Shown: positions 38,601 to 51,799 of the stretch, in pieces
How positions within the stretch are numbered: the first letter of the stretch is position 1
Layout of the letters: each line of letters opens with the position of its first letter
NCBI GenBank assembly: GCA_907165065.1
Contig: OU015539.1
Span: 18,258,816-18,322,815, forward strand
From: Caprimulgus europaeus
Lineage: Eukaryota > Chordata > Aves > Caprimulgiformes > Caprimulgidae
Reading direction: 5' to 3'
Length of the DNA: 64,000 bases
Notes under the pieces: model-generated
What the model was told of the DNA's origin: nothing
Database searches by the model: none
Seen by the model: the letters and a program-made list of their open reading frames with translations, nothing else
Made by a program: the position numbers and the translations under genes

Positions 38601-40228
38601 ATGAATACCAGATAAAAAGGGAGCCGACAGCTGGCCCAGAGCCAAAACCAAAGCTTTCAGGCACAAAAATTGCCCAGAACAACGTTCGCTCTGCGCTCAG
38701 AAATTTTTTTACGTGCAGTTCTGTCGGGACAAGACAGGCGTATCTGGCAATATGGCCAAGAACACACACTTATGATGGAGGATACTGCCTCCTAAAAGGA
38801 GAAATAAATTAGAGATTAATGCCTTTTTATGCAAGCTGCAAGGAGAAGAGTTGCTGGAGCAATTCAATTCAGCCCAAGGAACAAGGTTTCTTTCAAAAAG
38901 TCACCCTTTAAGTGGGAAGAGCGGCTCTTTGCAGGGAGTCTGGACAGAGAACCACGCAGCTCCTCGCTTGCTATTTATAGTCATTCAGGCAGTGAATAGT
39001 CTCATTCCAAATGCCACAAGGCATACTCACAACCTTTTATTCCAGAGACCTGATTTGTGTTTCATTTCAAAAAGTCCACCCTGACCAAAAAAAAAAAGAA
39101 AGAAAGAAAAAAAAAAAAAAGAGGGGGAGGGAGAGAAATGGCAATGCAACAGAAACACTTTTTTCCCCTCCCCCAACTTTTCCTTTATGAAGCTGGTGCT
39201 GGAGAGTGTGAAAAGAGGAGGGCTTTTTAGAAGCTTCCCTATGGGAAAGAAAAAAAGTGCGAGCTTTGGAAGCACTTGCATTTTTCCTCATTACCACTGA
39301 ATGCCAGTTGCCCTGCAATTTAAGCAAGTCTGGGGGAAGGAGGAAAAGGAGCGAGGGGTGAGAGCATTTCAATGACTTGGCTTTAAAGGACCCTTCTGAA
39401 TGAGAAAGAGACAGAAAACACTTGTCAAATGCAAGTTCAAGTGAAAGCCACTTCTGCCAATGAAGTGTGCAGATGGCTGTGGGGGTTCCACTGAACCCTA
39501 ACTGGGCCTCTATTATGTCTTTATTGCTCATAAAAAGGCAAGGGTCACCTTCAGTTTAGAATAAGTTAGCATCCTTTCCCACAGAATGACTCTGGTCAAT
39601 CAAGCCGAGCAAAGGAAGCCTTCCCCTGAGTGACTGCGATCCCATCAGCGCACTGAGGAGCTCTTAGAAAGGCTGAACAGACACAAAACCCTTTGGTCTC
39701 ATTTACTCTGCCGACATTTATCAGAAGAATTTCCCACTGCTGCAGGCCATCTTGGGAGAACAGGGTGGAGTGGTGGTGGCTGTCACGCCGCCTGTTCGGT
39801 TTCCTTCTCATTAGGGTCCGACGATACAAGTCTAAAAACGGCACTGGCAGCTTTCAAAGTTTCACTAATAAGACGTGGCACAAAAAGCAAGTTCTGCACC
39901 TCTGTTTTTAGTGTGGGTTCTTCAGAAACACAGGAACCCCACCAGGCCATCCCAACACATCAGGTCTCCTGTTTCTAGCAGCAGCCAGGTTCACATGTTT
40001 CACCACCAAAGGCTGCAGAAACTCCTGCCGATAGCCACACGCGGTGCCACCACCTGCCCTCCGATGTGGCTCAAGCCAACCCACCTGGTGCTTTCCAACT
40101 CGTTCTTCTGTGCTGCTGTGAAATACACAATGCAGAGCCCTTCAAAAATGCAACAACACCGAAATAGGAGGAGGCTAGAACTTGTGTTTGTGGCACAAAA
40201 CTCTGGATTCATGAAGTGGCTTCATCCT
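35619..40228. other. Repeat-poor stretch of intron 7
   Basis: About 4.6 kb without any CR1 or LTR piece that I can recognise. It contains an AT-rich block near 37525-37620, a polypurine tract (38117-38207) and an A-rich run (39088-39135). I see no coding signal and no RNA gene. Confidence 0.6.
38117..38207. repeat. Polypurine tract
   Basis: About 90 bp of nearly uninterrupted A and G on the plus strand (for example GGAAGGGGGGAATAAAAAGG), broken by a few T. The LRP5-sense strand is correspondingly pyrimidine-rich. Confidence 0.8.
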
Positions 40229-40742
40229 TGTGGCTGCAGCCAAACACAGTCACTCCCTCACACACAGCCCCCCACGCCCCCGCAGGAAAAAGGGGGAGAA
40301 TTGGCAGGATAGGAAATTCACAGGTTGAGACAAAAACAATTTACTAGTTAAAATAAATTAAAAATTAATAGTAACAGTAATAATAGAATATGCAAATGAG
40401 TGATGCACAGTGCAATTGCTCACCACCTACTGACCAATGCCCAGCCTGTCCCAACCCCAGCTTTCCAGTCAGCCCTGGTTAGTGTACTGACCATGACGAG
40501 ATAGTGGATCTCATTGACAGAGTCAAATGCCAATTTTAGGTTTTGCTAATTACTGTGCTTCCCCACTCCCAGTCCTTTCCACCTGCAAATCAGCAAAACT
40601 TGAAGACCTTGGGCTCCAGCAGCAACTAATACATCAGTACTTTATCAACATCCTTATCATAACAAATCCTACACTGAAACCAAAACACAGCTATTCCAGC
40701 TACTGAGAAGAAAATTAACTCTATCCCTGCAAAAACAGGACA
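40229..40742 (-). mobile_element. Solo LTR, LRP5-sense orientation
   Basis: On the minus strand it begins TGTCCTGTTTTTGCAGGG and continues ATAGAGTTAATTTTCTTCTC, a start typical of bird ERV LTRs. The 3' part has GGTGGTGAGCAATTGCACTG and GTCTCAACCTGTGAATTTCC and ends near GCTGCAGCCACA. No primer-binding site or retroviral gene is adjacent, so it is a solo LTR of about 514 bp. I found no perfect target duplication. Confidence 0.78.
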
Positions 40743-41154
40743 ATTCTTCATTTGAAAAACTCACACCTGAAGTCACTAAACACCAAAAAGGGTGTGGTGC
40801 CATCCCCAGTAGGTTCAAAGAATTACAGATGAGAACAAGAGTTCCAGACACTGTAAGATCAAGTATCTCCAATACTTTCCTTCCAAAACAGCAACAGGAA
40901 AATAAGAGAAGGACTTTTTCCCAGTGAAAAGTTAGTTCCCAAACTACAGTGTCAAACCAACCCAAGCACTGTGCATATTGACACAACTAACTCCAAAGCA
41001 TCACAGAAACAATTCTCTCCCAACACTGCTATAGACAATATTCATGGGATCATAACTCCTGGGCAGCACAAAGCAGAGGTAAGCTGTATGAAAAGCTCAA
41101 TATTATCCTTGGAAGAGAAGAGGAGAAAGTAGGAAAACAACAGCAAAAAGGGGA

Positions 41155-41642
41155 ATCACAGAAACACAGAATCCCAGAATTGCCTCAATTGAAAAAAATC
41201 AAGACCATCCAGCCCAACCATGAACCCAGCACTGACCAGTCCCCACTGACCCATGTCCCTCAGCTCTGTGTCTACACGACTCTTCAATCCCTCCAGGGAT
41301 GGGGACTCCACCACTGCCCTGGGCAACCCCTTCCAATGCCTCAGAACCCTTTCAGCAAAGAAATTCTTCCTCACATCCCATCTCAACTGCCCTGGCCACA
41401 ACTGGAGCCCATTTCCTCTTGTCCTGTCCCTTGGTCCTTGGTTGAACAGACCCACCCCCACCTCTCTGCACCCTCCTGTCAGGGACTTGGACAGAGCCAG
41501 AAGGTCTCCCCTCAGCCTCCTTTTCTCCAGGCTCAGCACCCCCAGTTCCCTCAGCCGGGAACTCAGCACACTTGTGCTCCAGACCCTTCCCCAGCTCCGT
41601 TCCCTTCTCTGGACACGCTCCAGCACCTCCAGGTCCTTCTGG
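41155..41642 (-). mobile_element. CR1 LINE fragment
   Basis: Starts CACAGAAACACAGAATCCCA and runs to GCACCTCCAGGTCCTTCT. It is a near-duplicate of the 3' half of 22821-23630. Confidence 0.88.
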
Positions 41643-42396
41643 GAGTGAACAGTCTTTAAAGAAAATTCCTCATAGCTACTGGCAAGCAATACAGCAAGTA
41701 ACTGCAAGAAGATTGCTAAGTTTAAAACTCTCTTTAACTATCCTACCTGCTCGTCTGACAAAGAAACTCTGAGTTACTCCAACTTCCACAGAAGCCACCT
41801 TTTTCTCAGCAAGTGGAATAACACACACTCGCTCTGCACCAGAAAGGGCATCAGGTTCTTATGAAGGGGGTCCATTTCCACACCCCACAGGTACAGAAAC
41901 CTTCGGACTACTAAATACCAAATCTCTCTTTTAAATATGGGAAGCTGATCCCAGCAAGGGCAGTAAAGCAGAATTCTCTCCCTAGCAAGCAGAAAAGGGT
42001 GATTTGGTATCAGATAGTCTAAAATAATTCTTCAGGAAGAACGGAGAGCCTCACGCATGTAAAACTCAAATAATTCTTCAACTTTGTAGTTTAATACATC
42101 CTCAGGACTTCCTCTTGATAAATACAGCAAAAGCTGCACATACAGAAGTAATTCCTGAGCACTCCAAAGACCAAATTTAGAAACTGTCAGTCGCTTGTTT
42201 TTAACTCGTCCCTTTAAAAAAAAGTAGCACAAAACAATATAGAGCCTGGAAAATTGACCAGATTTTGACATCTTTAGGACTACACAGCAACCCTAATAAA
42301 TCCTAAATGCTTGTAGATGAAAATAAGTTCATACTGGTACAAATTCCACCGTGGACAGACTCAGAGGAGTAGTTAAACTGGCAGCTGCAGTTTAGA

Positions 42397-42602
42397 GTCA
42401 CAGACTGGTCTGGGTTGGAAGGGACCTCAAAGCTCATCCAGTCCCAACCCCCCTGCCAGCAGCAGGGACACCTTCCACTAGACCAGGTTGCTCAAAGCCT
42501 CATCCAGCCTGGCCGAGAACACTTCCAGGGAGGAGCAGCCACAGCTTCTCTGCCCAACCTGGGCCAGGGTTTCACCACCCTCACACCAAACAATTTCTTC
42601 CT
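42397..42602 (-). mobile_element. CR1 LINE 3' fragment
   Basis: Starts CACAGACTGGTCTGGGTTGG, contains CAGCAGCAGGGACACCTTCC and is cut near ACAATTTCTTCCTAA. Confidence 0.85.
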
Positions 42603-44383
42603 AAATTTGTGTATTATTCACTTTGAAGCTAATGGACACAGCATCAAGCTGGACATATAAAAGTTTGTGAGAATCCCTGACCAAGAGCATCCTGCAGAAG
42701 GTCATTCAATCAAACCATTATTTGAGAGTTTTCTACTAGTGCATTAAGTGGCACAACTAACACAGGACACATCATCTCCTGCATCCTCTACTTGGGACAA
42801 GAAGCCCATGCTGTGACTGCTTCCACACAGTGGGGGTTTGCTGGGAGGCTGGTTTTGCTCTACTTTGGTTATTTACAACGGTGAAGGCAAGGTCAACTAA
42901 CATGAACCTTGCACTCGGAACAGAGAGTACTGAACTTCTTGATGTTTTTTAGTTCCTGGAAATTGGGAAAATGAGGGAGGAAGAGAGGTTAGCACAACCC
43001 TTAAGAAAAAATTATTTTTACTAGAGAAAAGATGTGCCTTTATTGTGGAAAATCCATTTACGCTCAACATATGCTCAACAGTACCCTGGACTGCAGTCTT
43101 CACTTCATCCTTTTTACATATTCATGGTCTAGATCATGAAGAAAAGAACTGGAATCTTGAAGCTGATTTGAAGTGATTTGGGAAATTTCAGCTTGACAAA
43201 CTAAGAATGTGCTCATGGCACCAGATGCTGCTGGGGAGACACGGTACAATGGTTTGGTCCAGGATGTTCGCCTTGAGAACTGAAGCCTCCATATCCCTGT
43301 CTATTGGGCTGCTCCATTTCAGCCAGAAGATGATAAAGAGCAATTGAGGGTAGGTCATCACCCACCTGCAGAGTCACCCCCCACCCCATCCCACCCCATC
43401 TGGAATGGCAGAAAAAGTTCTCCTCAAGACTGATGAAGAATGAAAAATTACACATATCTCCAAGAGCACCACTGAACAGGAGGGAACGGGCCAAGATTCC
43501 CATGTGTCACTTACAGCCACCACCCTCCTCTTCAACTCTGCCATACCTTTCTCTTGCTCAGGGCTCAGATACAAGTTCACCTGGTAGCTAACCCAGAGCG
43601 CTGAGAAGAGGCAGGAGGGAATTCCCCCTGATAAGTTTATCTTCTTTCACTCGGCCAGTGAGTCTCTCTGCTCTGTGAGCACTTCCCGACTACAGAGCTT
43701 GGAGCAGAAAGGTGCGACGCTGACATTCTGATCAGGCACCTAGGGGATTGTCTGAGCCTGATTCATGGAGGAAGGTGAGAGAAAAAGTGGTGAAGATGAA
43801 AAGTCAATTTATTAATGTAATTCCAGTGTCGATGACGTGTGAAAAATGTGCCAGTAAAATCTGTGACAAAAATACAATGAATATTTGGTTGAAAGTTACT
43901 AGTGTTGTTTAGAAAACCAGAGGAAGTGGAAGATAAATTATGTCCTGCAAGCATTCACTAAACAGCAGCATAAATAAGGGTCTGTGGCCACACCATAACC
44001 AAATGGAAAGCAAAGCACATCAGTGTGAAGGCGATTTCCCATCTATGCCAACCATCTCACTCAGTAGCTCCTGAGGAGCAACGTTAGGACACAACACACT
44101 GCAGGCCACAGACTGTATTCACCTCAGTGCACTGGAAGGGCAGCCTGAACACACCCTCAAAGAAAGGGAACCAAATGTGCTAGGACTATTGGATGTTGTG
44201 ATCACAGACAGAAATGGAGAGTTAGAGCCCCACCAGATGCCTCAGTAAAGACAAAAGTGAGAGGACTAATCAAGGAACGGCCCTGATACAGGAACCAGAG
44301 GCACAGAGAGCAAGCTGTGCTAGAGGGGGAGGGGGAAAGAATGGTCCTGAAGCTAGTGATGTAGGACCTTATCTGCAGCAGTA

Positions 44384-45364
44384 GTGGTTTAACCCACACC
44401 AGGACCATGTGGTCCTGCACTCACTCCCCCAACCCGGTGAGATGGGATGGAAGTCACAACAAAGAGGCCACGAGATTAGGAATGAGGACGGGGAGGGCTC
44501 ACTCACCAGTGATGGGCACGGGCAAAACAGACTCCACTTGGGGAAGAAAAACAATTTAATTCATTGCCAATCACCTGAGTAGGAAAGTGAGACACAACAA
44601 CCACCTCTGACAGCACCTTCCCCCACCGCTCCCTTCTTCCCAGGCTCCCATCACTTTGCTCCCCATTTCTCTACCTTCCTCCCCCAGGGCACAGGGACAG
44701 GGAATGGGGGTTCAGTCAGTTCCTCTCTGCTGCTCTTCCCGGCATGAAAGACCAGGAACAAAGTGTTCCACTGCAGCCTCCCATGGAGTCACGGACCTCT
44801 TCAGGAGCAGCTCTCAGCTCTGGCATGGGGATGTCCATGGGCTGCAGACTCACCCCCCACTTTGGGGGTCCACCCCCGCTCTGGCAGCCAGTAACTCTGG
44901 GGTCTCAATTCAGTCACACCTGCCCTCAGGCTCAGCTTCTCTGCTCCAGCGTGGAGTCCTCCATGGCCTGAACGAGGGTCTCTGCTCCGCCACTGAACCT
45001 CCATGGGCTGCAGGGACCTCCTTTGCCTTCTCCTTATCCATGCGGTTGAACTGGGTGTCTGAGGTTCTCTGTTCTCCCCCTCCTCCTCCTTCCTCCAGGC
45101 AGTGCAGCTCTCTCTTTGTTTAGGCCGATGGTCTCTTGTTCACGTCCATGGCCTCTCCTCCAGGTTCTCTCCCCCTTCTCCTTTCCAGGACAGTCCTTGC
45201 CCTCACACACATGGGTTCTCAGAGGCGTTTCTCTGGTGCTCACTGGCTCACGGGCTGGGGGGGGTACCCCTTGGGAGCCAGGGGAGTTTTGAAGCTTATC
45301 ACAAGGTGGCCCCTTCCCCCACTACCAAAAACGTGCCCACCCCATTCCCCCCAAACCCAACACA
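44384..45364 (-). mobile_element. Solo LTR, same family as 7398-8783, LRP5-sense
   Basis: Read on the minus strand it starts TGTGTTGGGTTTGGGGGG and carries AAAACTCCCCTGGCTCCCAA. The centre has diverged CTGCAGCCCATGGAGG-type units, and AAGTGGAGTCTGTTTTGCCC lies in the 3' part. It ends near GGTGTGGGTTAAACC. The central array is shorter than in the 7.4-kb copy, giving about 0.98 kb total. No adjacent primer-binding site or retroviral gene was seen. Confidence 0.7.
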
Positions 45365-46824
45365 GGCCGGTTGCTGACTTCACGTGAGAAGAACGTGGCA
45401 CTTCAGCTACAGGCAGTGCAAGCAGCGAGGCACCGCTTGTCCTGTCACCGCCGAGGCTGCACACGGCCGGATCCCGACAGGACATGGTGCAGAGCACACC
45501 ACTGCTGATGGTTTAGTGCTGCAGATTGGGGCAAGCCTGTCCATCGTTAAATTACACAGTGCTTGTGGGAGAGGGGGGGAAAAGACAGAGCAGGACCGCG
45601 TACGTGTCAGTGACAGTTACAGCAGCTCATCAGCCTGGACCTGACTTTCTTCAGCTGCTCCCACAACTGGTAACAGTCCTCTTAAAAGTAAACAAAGCTC
45701 ACGTGGTGCAAATTATAAAATAACATACTGAAATTCCTAATTAAGTAGTAAGCAAAGCACAGACACCTTGATCTTGTAATTAGAAGAGCGGAGCTAGAAG
45801 GCTCTGAGCACCTGAACAGGACATGGACATTGTGTGTTAGCAGGTGTTCCAGAAAGTCTCACACCAGGAAATCCTGAACCAGACTTCAGGGTTTAGAAAC
45901 ATGTAACACAGCCAGAAAAGCTTAAATTCATAAGAAACCATTAGGATCTGAAATCACTCAGGGGTCTGACCCGCTGGACATTAGACACCATTGTCTGTCA
46001 TCTCAGCAGTCTCTTTCTCACTACAGGCTGGTGTGTACAAGGTTGGACCAACTGCAACATCATTTCTATGGTAGCAAACTAGTTAAGAAAGATCATCCCA
46101 AACAGGCCTGAGCAGAAAACTGAATTACTTCAGCAGAGGAAGCTGAGACCCCACTAACATCCCTGCCAGTCTAAACTGAGGTGATTATTCGTGACTCCAA
46201 AGACGGGGATGAGTCTGATGGTGCAAGCAGAACACAGCCAAGAGGCACATTAGAGAGTGGGGACTCCTGAAGAGAGAACAAAAGAGCCTCTTCCCTCAGC
46301 TGCCAGGTTTTCTTCTTCTTCCTAAAGGCACACATCCCCTTTTAACTGAAGGAGCCCTATCAGGTTTTATATCATTTTGTAGAATTAATGAGAATCTGTT
46401 TTATCCTTTATGCAACTCTTCACAGGTATTTGCAATTGTCATTGTTGAAGCACTGAAGTCAAAGATACAGTTCTCTTCCCTCCCAGAAAGCCTCCCAGCA
46501 ATAACCCTCTGGGAAAAGCAATCCCAACTAATTTGTCATCAGCCTTAATGAAGTCCAAGAACTGCCAGGACCTTGTGATAATATTTTAAGATAGTCCTTC
46601 CTCCAAATGACTCCTCCTTTCCATTTTATAATGACTATCTAGCTGCTGAAAAAAATTGGTCCCAAGCTCACTAGAACAGATTATTCTCCTTCAGAACCTT
46701 AAAAGACAGTAAATTCTATGCCAGGTCTTTGGACTGCAGCAAATACAGCTCTCATGCAACAATGTTGGCTGAGCGGCTCCCTTCAAGCAAAACCAAAAAA
46801 CCCATCCACCTAAAACAGTATGGA

Positions 46825-47463
46825 CAGGATCACAGCCTGGTGGGGTTGGAAGGGACCTCTGGAGATCACCCAGTCCAACCCCCCTGCCAAAGCAGGTCCA
46901 TCTCCAGCAGGTTGCACACGATGGTGTCCAGGTGGGTTTGAATCTCTCCAGAGAAGGAGACTCCACACCCTCTCTGGGCAGCCTGGCCCAGGGCTCTGGC
47001 ACCCTCACACTCAGGAAGTTTCTCCTCATGTTTCAGTGGAACCTCCTGTGTTCCAGTTTGTGCCCATTGCCCCTTGTCCTGTCACTGGGCACCACTGAGA
47101 AGAGTCTGGCCCCATCCTCTCAACACCCACCCTTTAGGTATTGATCAGCATTGATGAGATCCCCTCTCAGGCTGCTCTTCTCCAGGCTGAACAGACCCAG
47201 CTCTCTCAGCCTCTCCTCATCACAAAGATGCTCCAGTCCCTCATCATCTCTGTGGCCTCCACTGGACTCTCTCCAGAAGTTCCCTGACGCCCTTGAACTG
47301 GGGAGCCCAGAGCTGGACACAGCACTCCAGCTGTGGCCTCACTGGGGCAGAGTAGAGGGGAAGGAGAACGTCCCTCGACCTGCTGGCCACACTCTTCTGA
47401 ATGTACCCCAGGAGACCATTGGCCTTCTTGGCCACAAGGACACATTGCTGGCTCATTGCTAAC
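46825..47463 (-). mobile_element. CR1 LINE fragment
   Basis: Starts AGGATCACAGCCTGGTGGGG and ends in the ORF2 region with CACATTGCTGGCTCATTGC. It is very similar to 63367-63965. Confidence 0.9.
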
Positions 47464-47841
47464 ATGCTGCTAAATTTCTGTTCATGCTTGCTGGTTCTTC
47501 AAGTAAAACAGCAGCAGAGGCCTCAGAGCTATTTAAAACTAACAACACAGCAGTGTACAACGCTCTCACACCACGCTCCAACAAAAATCCATAGCCAATG
47601 GCAACCAACACGGCCAGCGTCACTCCCCCAGCACCAGGGGAGCTTCGCCCCAGGCGGGAGAGCAGCACCCAGCAAACCCAAAAACCAGAAGTGGCAGGAA
47701 CAGCAGCGCCCAAAGGAGCAGGCCCGGGTGCAGGAACGCGCCCTGAGCACAGCTACCCCACAGCAGGGACGGGTGGGTGGGCTGTGAGCCCAGTCCTGAC
47801 ACGGGTTACTCAGGATTACTGTGTGATATTGCAATTAGAAC

Positions 47842-48338
47842 GGGGGCAGCTTTGGCCAAGACAGGAGAAACAGGATCTAAAGCTGCTGGAGAGTGTCCAG
47901 AGGAGGGACACAACATTGGGGAAGGGTTCAGAGGGGAAGGGTGTGAGGAGAGGCTGAAGTCACTTGGGGTGTTCAGCCTGGAGAAGAGGAGACTGAGAGG
48001 AGATCTCCTGGCGGTCTGGAACTTCCTCCCCAGGGGAAGAGGAGGGGCAGGCGCTGAGCTCTTCTCTCTGGCCACCAACGCCAGGAGCAGAGGCCATGGC
48101 AGGAAGATGTGGCAGGGGAGGGGGAGGTTGGCCATGAGGAAAAGGTTCTTGAGGCAGAGGATGGTGGAGCACTGGCACAGGCTCCCCAGGGAGGTGCTGA
48201 TGGCCCCAAGCCTGACAAGATTGCAGCAGCATTTGGCCAAGGCCCTCAGGGACATGGTGTGAATGTTGGGATTGTCCTGTGCAGGGACAGGAGTTGGACT
48301 GATGATCCTGGTGGGTCCCTTCCCACTCACACCATGCT
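47842..48338 (+). mobile_element. CR1 LINE fragment
   Basis: Starts GGCAGCTTTGGCCAAGACAG, contains GGAGAGTGTCCAGAGGAGGG and GGCCATGAGGAAAAGGTTCT, and ends CACTCACACCATGCTGTGAG. Confidence 0.89.
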
Positions 48339-48945
48339 GTGAGTATAACACACGTGTCACTTTAGAGATGTAGCACTTGCATCGAGAAAGGACATAACTC
48401 ACAAACGTATCAAAAGCAAAAAGTACAGATACAGGGCACATGTGCTTCATCCAGGGGCCACAGTACAAGCTTCAATTAATAACTAATTTCTAAGAACTAA
48501 ATTTCCTGACATTTACCTGCCACAGTTCTAAATCAAATCAAACGTCACCAAGATGTTTCAAAAAAATCACTGAAATTCAGGCTCCCTCACTACCACCAGT
48601 TTAAATGATTTTATTACTGCAGCTATCTACTTAAGATATCTATTCTCCAGATGACAGAGATCCTCTATTTCTTATTTCTATATCCATTTCAATTTTCTGA
48701 TCTCATGTACTGATGTAAATATGCAGTGTGGGGATTATTCACATTAATATAAATATAAACCAGGTCTTCTGAAATACACTCATTTATAGAAAAATGATGC
48801 TCTGAGTTTTTCATATCTAATTAGCATGAGGTGATAAGTTTAAACAAGTTGTTCTCTCTCTGAGATTTGCTTGTTTCAATAAATCAGTCCAGAATATCTC
48901 CCAAGTAGTGTATTACAACACATAAACTTTTTAATCCTTTGGTGA

Positions 48946-49012
48946 AAATACCAATGTAAAATACCAATAAAAACACAAAAATACAAAAATACCAATAAAA
49001 ACACGAATACAA
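48946..49012. repeat. Short A-rich tandem repeat
   Basis: AAAATACCAATAAAAACAC occurs twice with a period of about 28 bp, and a partial earlier unit starts near 48947. Confidence 0.8.
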
Positions 49013-50489
49013 GCAAAAATTTATTGGTTATGAGAAAATATCTCGGGTATAAATGAAATATTGCATTTTTGAGGTCAAAGGACTGGAAAAGAAAGTTTAA
49101 TATATGAAGTATACTCAGACTTGTTTAGAAGCAGCCTTACAATTCATTTAGTTATTAATTCTTATCCCCAGTACCATTGACTTCTGCAAAACCTACTCCC
49201 ATTTAAGTAGTAAATTGTTCCAAATGCCATTTTACACTATTTATGCAAAAATTAATCAACAACAAACTCATTAACGAGACTGTTTCCTTACATTTCAAGG
49301 ACAGACCACATAACTGCATCTTGGAAAATTTTTCTCAGTGAACTCTGGGATTGTCATCTGGTGTTGCCTTATGCATCAAACTCGTAAAGAATTATTGTAC
49401 ATAATGATGACTCTTCTGCACAGACAAATTAGGGATATTTGTCAATGGGGGGGGAAGCTGCTAGGAGGGACAGGCTGCGTAACGTTTATTCTGAGAATAT
49501 TGCACAACCTGAAATAAAACGCACACATAATAACAGGCACCTGAGAATTCAGTAATTGCTCATTAGGTAATTATCCCTCAGGCACTTTAAGCAAATGCTG
49601 AAGAAATAATACATGGGAAAACCTGACTAACCACAAAATTGTTTTTAAGGAGAATTAGGAAACTCTACACGTGGATGCCACTGGGTCTTTGCTTCTCTCT
49701 CTGCTGGAACCCTGTAATCCTTATTAATCTGCTGTTTGTTCCTGGAAAGTACCTTTTCTCCAGCAGAAAAACCCAGAGTTCAGCTGGATTAATCCCCACT
49801 TGTAGCTGAAGCCGTGCGGACAAACACGTGATTTCCACAGCCACGGCTCAAAATTCACTGTACATTTTCCTTGCTGTGCACCTTGCCAAACTAAAAGAAA
49901 AAACTCTGGGAACACTCTTAGGGCAGGGAGCCAACCCTGCAGCCACAGCCCCCGGGGCTCCTGTCACACCGCCCTGACAGCTTTGCCAAAGGGTTCCTAC
50001 AGGCTGCGAGGTGCTGGTGGGGTGACCGGGCCCTCTGTGTGCTCCAGCTAGGGGCTGGAGCTGGGGAGGTGAGCAGAGGGGTTTGCCAGGAAAGGGGAAC
50101 TGCTGCTCAAACCCCCATGTCCTGGGGTGAGCTGGGCTGAGCTGGGTCTGTTCAGCCCCCAGAGCAGCGCTGGGGGTTGGGTTCAGCTGGGATTTGTCAG
50201 CAGAGAAACGCTGAGAACATCCCCATGTTGGCATTGGTGTCCCTGGCACTGAAGGACTTTGTGTTTGTCCGTCTGCAAGCGCAAGAGCTCAGGGGTGAGG
50301 AATATTGCCATGGATCAGCTCCATGGGCACTGGGCTCTGCCAAGGGGCTGTTCCAGCTCCTGTCCCCCATGGGCAGGAGATCCATGAGGGGCTCTTCCTC
50401 TCTGGCTCTCTCTGGCTCTCGCTCGGGCTCTGGCTCTCCCGGGATTGCGGTTTCGGGTCGGGATTGTCGCTGCTCCGGGATCGTTCTCT

Positions 50490-50745
50490 GGGAACGGGCC
50501 GGGCTGGGTGGGCGGGTGCTGAGCAATGGCCCTGGGGGTCACTCATTGGCATATTTGATTACTATTATTAGCACTATTATTTTAATATCATCATTGTTTT
50601 AAATTTTATTTTATTTCAAATATTAAGTTGTTCTTCTCTCACCCTACGAGTCTCCTTCCCCTTGCCCCCCAATCCTCTCCCCTGTCCCCCGGGGTTGGGG
50701 GAAGCAGGTGAAGGGCTGTGTTGGCTGTGAGCCCAGTACCATCCC
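50490..50745 (+). mobile_element. Probable LTR 3' part, diverged
   Basis: GGGTGCTGAGCAATGGCCCT, CACTCATTGGCATATTTG, an ATT-rich run and TTCTTCTCTCACCCTACGAG follow the same order as the 3' half of the LTRs at 40229-40742 and 52189-52990. The GC-rich sequence upstream (50040-50490) may belong to it but is not recognisable to me. Confidence 0.5.
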
Positions 50746-50870
50746 AGTAACACCACCACACCCATGAAGTTTTCCACTCACAAATAAGACCACACTCCTC
50801 GGGTACAGGACACTGCTTGGTGCCCTCAGCAACTCTGCAGCACTTCTTTTCTAATTCTGGCAGACTGCAC

Positions 50871-50930
50871 CCAAAAATGAAATCAAAATGCGTTACCAAA
50901 AATGAAATCAAAATGTGTTACCAAAAATCA
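50871..50930. repeat. 25-bp tandem repeat
   Basis: CCAAAAATGAAATCAAAATG occurs at 50871 and 50896, with a partial third unit at 50921, giving a 25-bp period. Confidence 0.88.
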
Positions 50931-51458
50931 AACAAAACCACTCCCAAAACAAACAAACAAGCAAACAAAAAACCCAAACCAGAGACACTGACAGTGCTTT
51001 TCAAACACCATCTCCAGCAGAAATAGCAAAGATGTCTACAACTTATCCAGTTTCTAAGCTGTACAAAGTTCAGGCGCTGTCTAAGAACGTTGAACACGAA
51101 CAGGCCTTCCCGGGGAGACAGAAATGACTCCCTGCAGATCTAAACCACCAGAAACCAGAGCAGAACACTAAGCAGATACACACAAATCTGCACAACTATA
51201 TCCATTCTCATTTTTTTTCTGTAGGGAAAGCAGTTGAAGGCTTGCTGTGTGAGGAAAGCAACTCTCACCTCCAAGCAGGTCACTGGGAAGCAGCAGAAAA
51301 GCCTTACAAAGTGGACTTTACAGATGGGGCATTGCTCTTCGTACTGCTTCTTCCCCAACAGGCTTTGAGTCCAACTAGGCTCTCCACAGCAGCAGAGACT
51401 GTGGTCTCAGTTTATTCTATTTTGCATTTTCTACCCAGTGAGCTGCACTTGAGTACAG

Positions 51459-51799
51459 GGGGGCAGTTTGGGCACCACAGGAGAAACAGGATCTAAAGCT
51501 GCTGGAGAGTGTCCAGAGCAGGGACACAACACTGGGGAAGGGTTTAGAGGGGAAGGGTGTGAGGAGAGGCTGAAGTCACTTGGTTTGTTCAGCCTGGAGA
51601 AGAGGAGACTGAGAGGAGATCTCCTGGCGGTCTGGAACTTCCTCCCCAGGGGCAGAGGAGGGGCAGGCGCTGAGCTCTTCTCTCTGGCCACCAACGCCAG
51701 GAGCAGAGGCCATGGCAGGAAGATGTGGCAGGGGAGGTGAGGTTGGCCATGAGGAAAAGGTTCTTGAGGCAGAGGGTGGTGGAGCACTGGCACAGGCTG
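51459..51799 (+). mobile_element. CR1 LINE, plus-strand half of a chimera
   Basis: Matches the copy at 47842-48180 from CAGGAGAAACAGGATCTAAA to GGAGCACTGGCACAGGCT, then switches abruptly to an oppositely oriented CR1. Confidence 0.87.
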
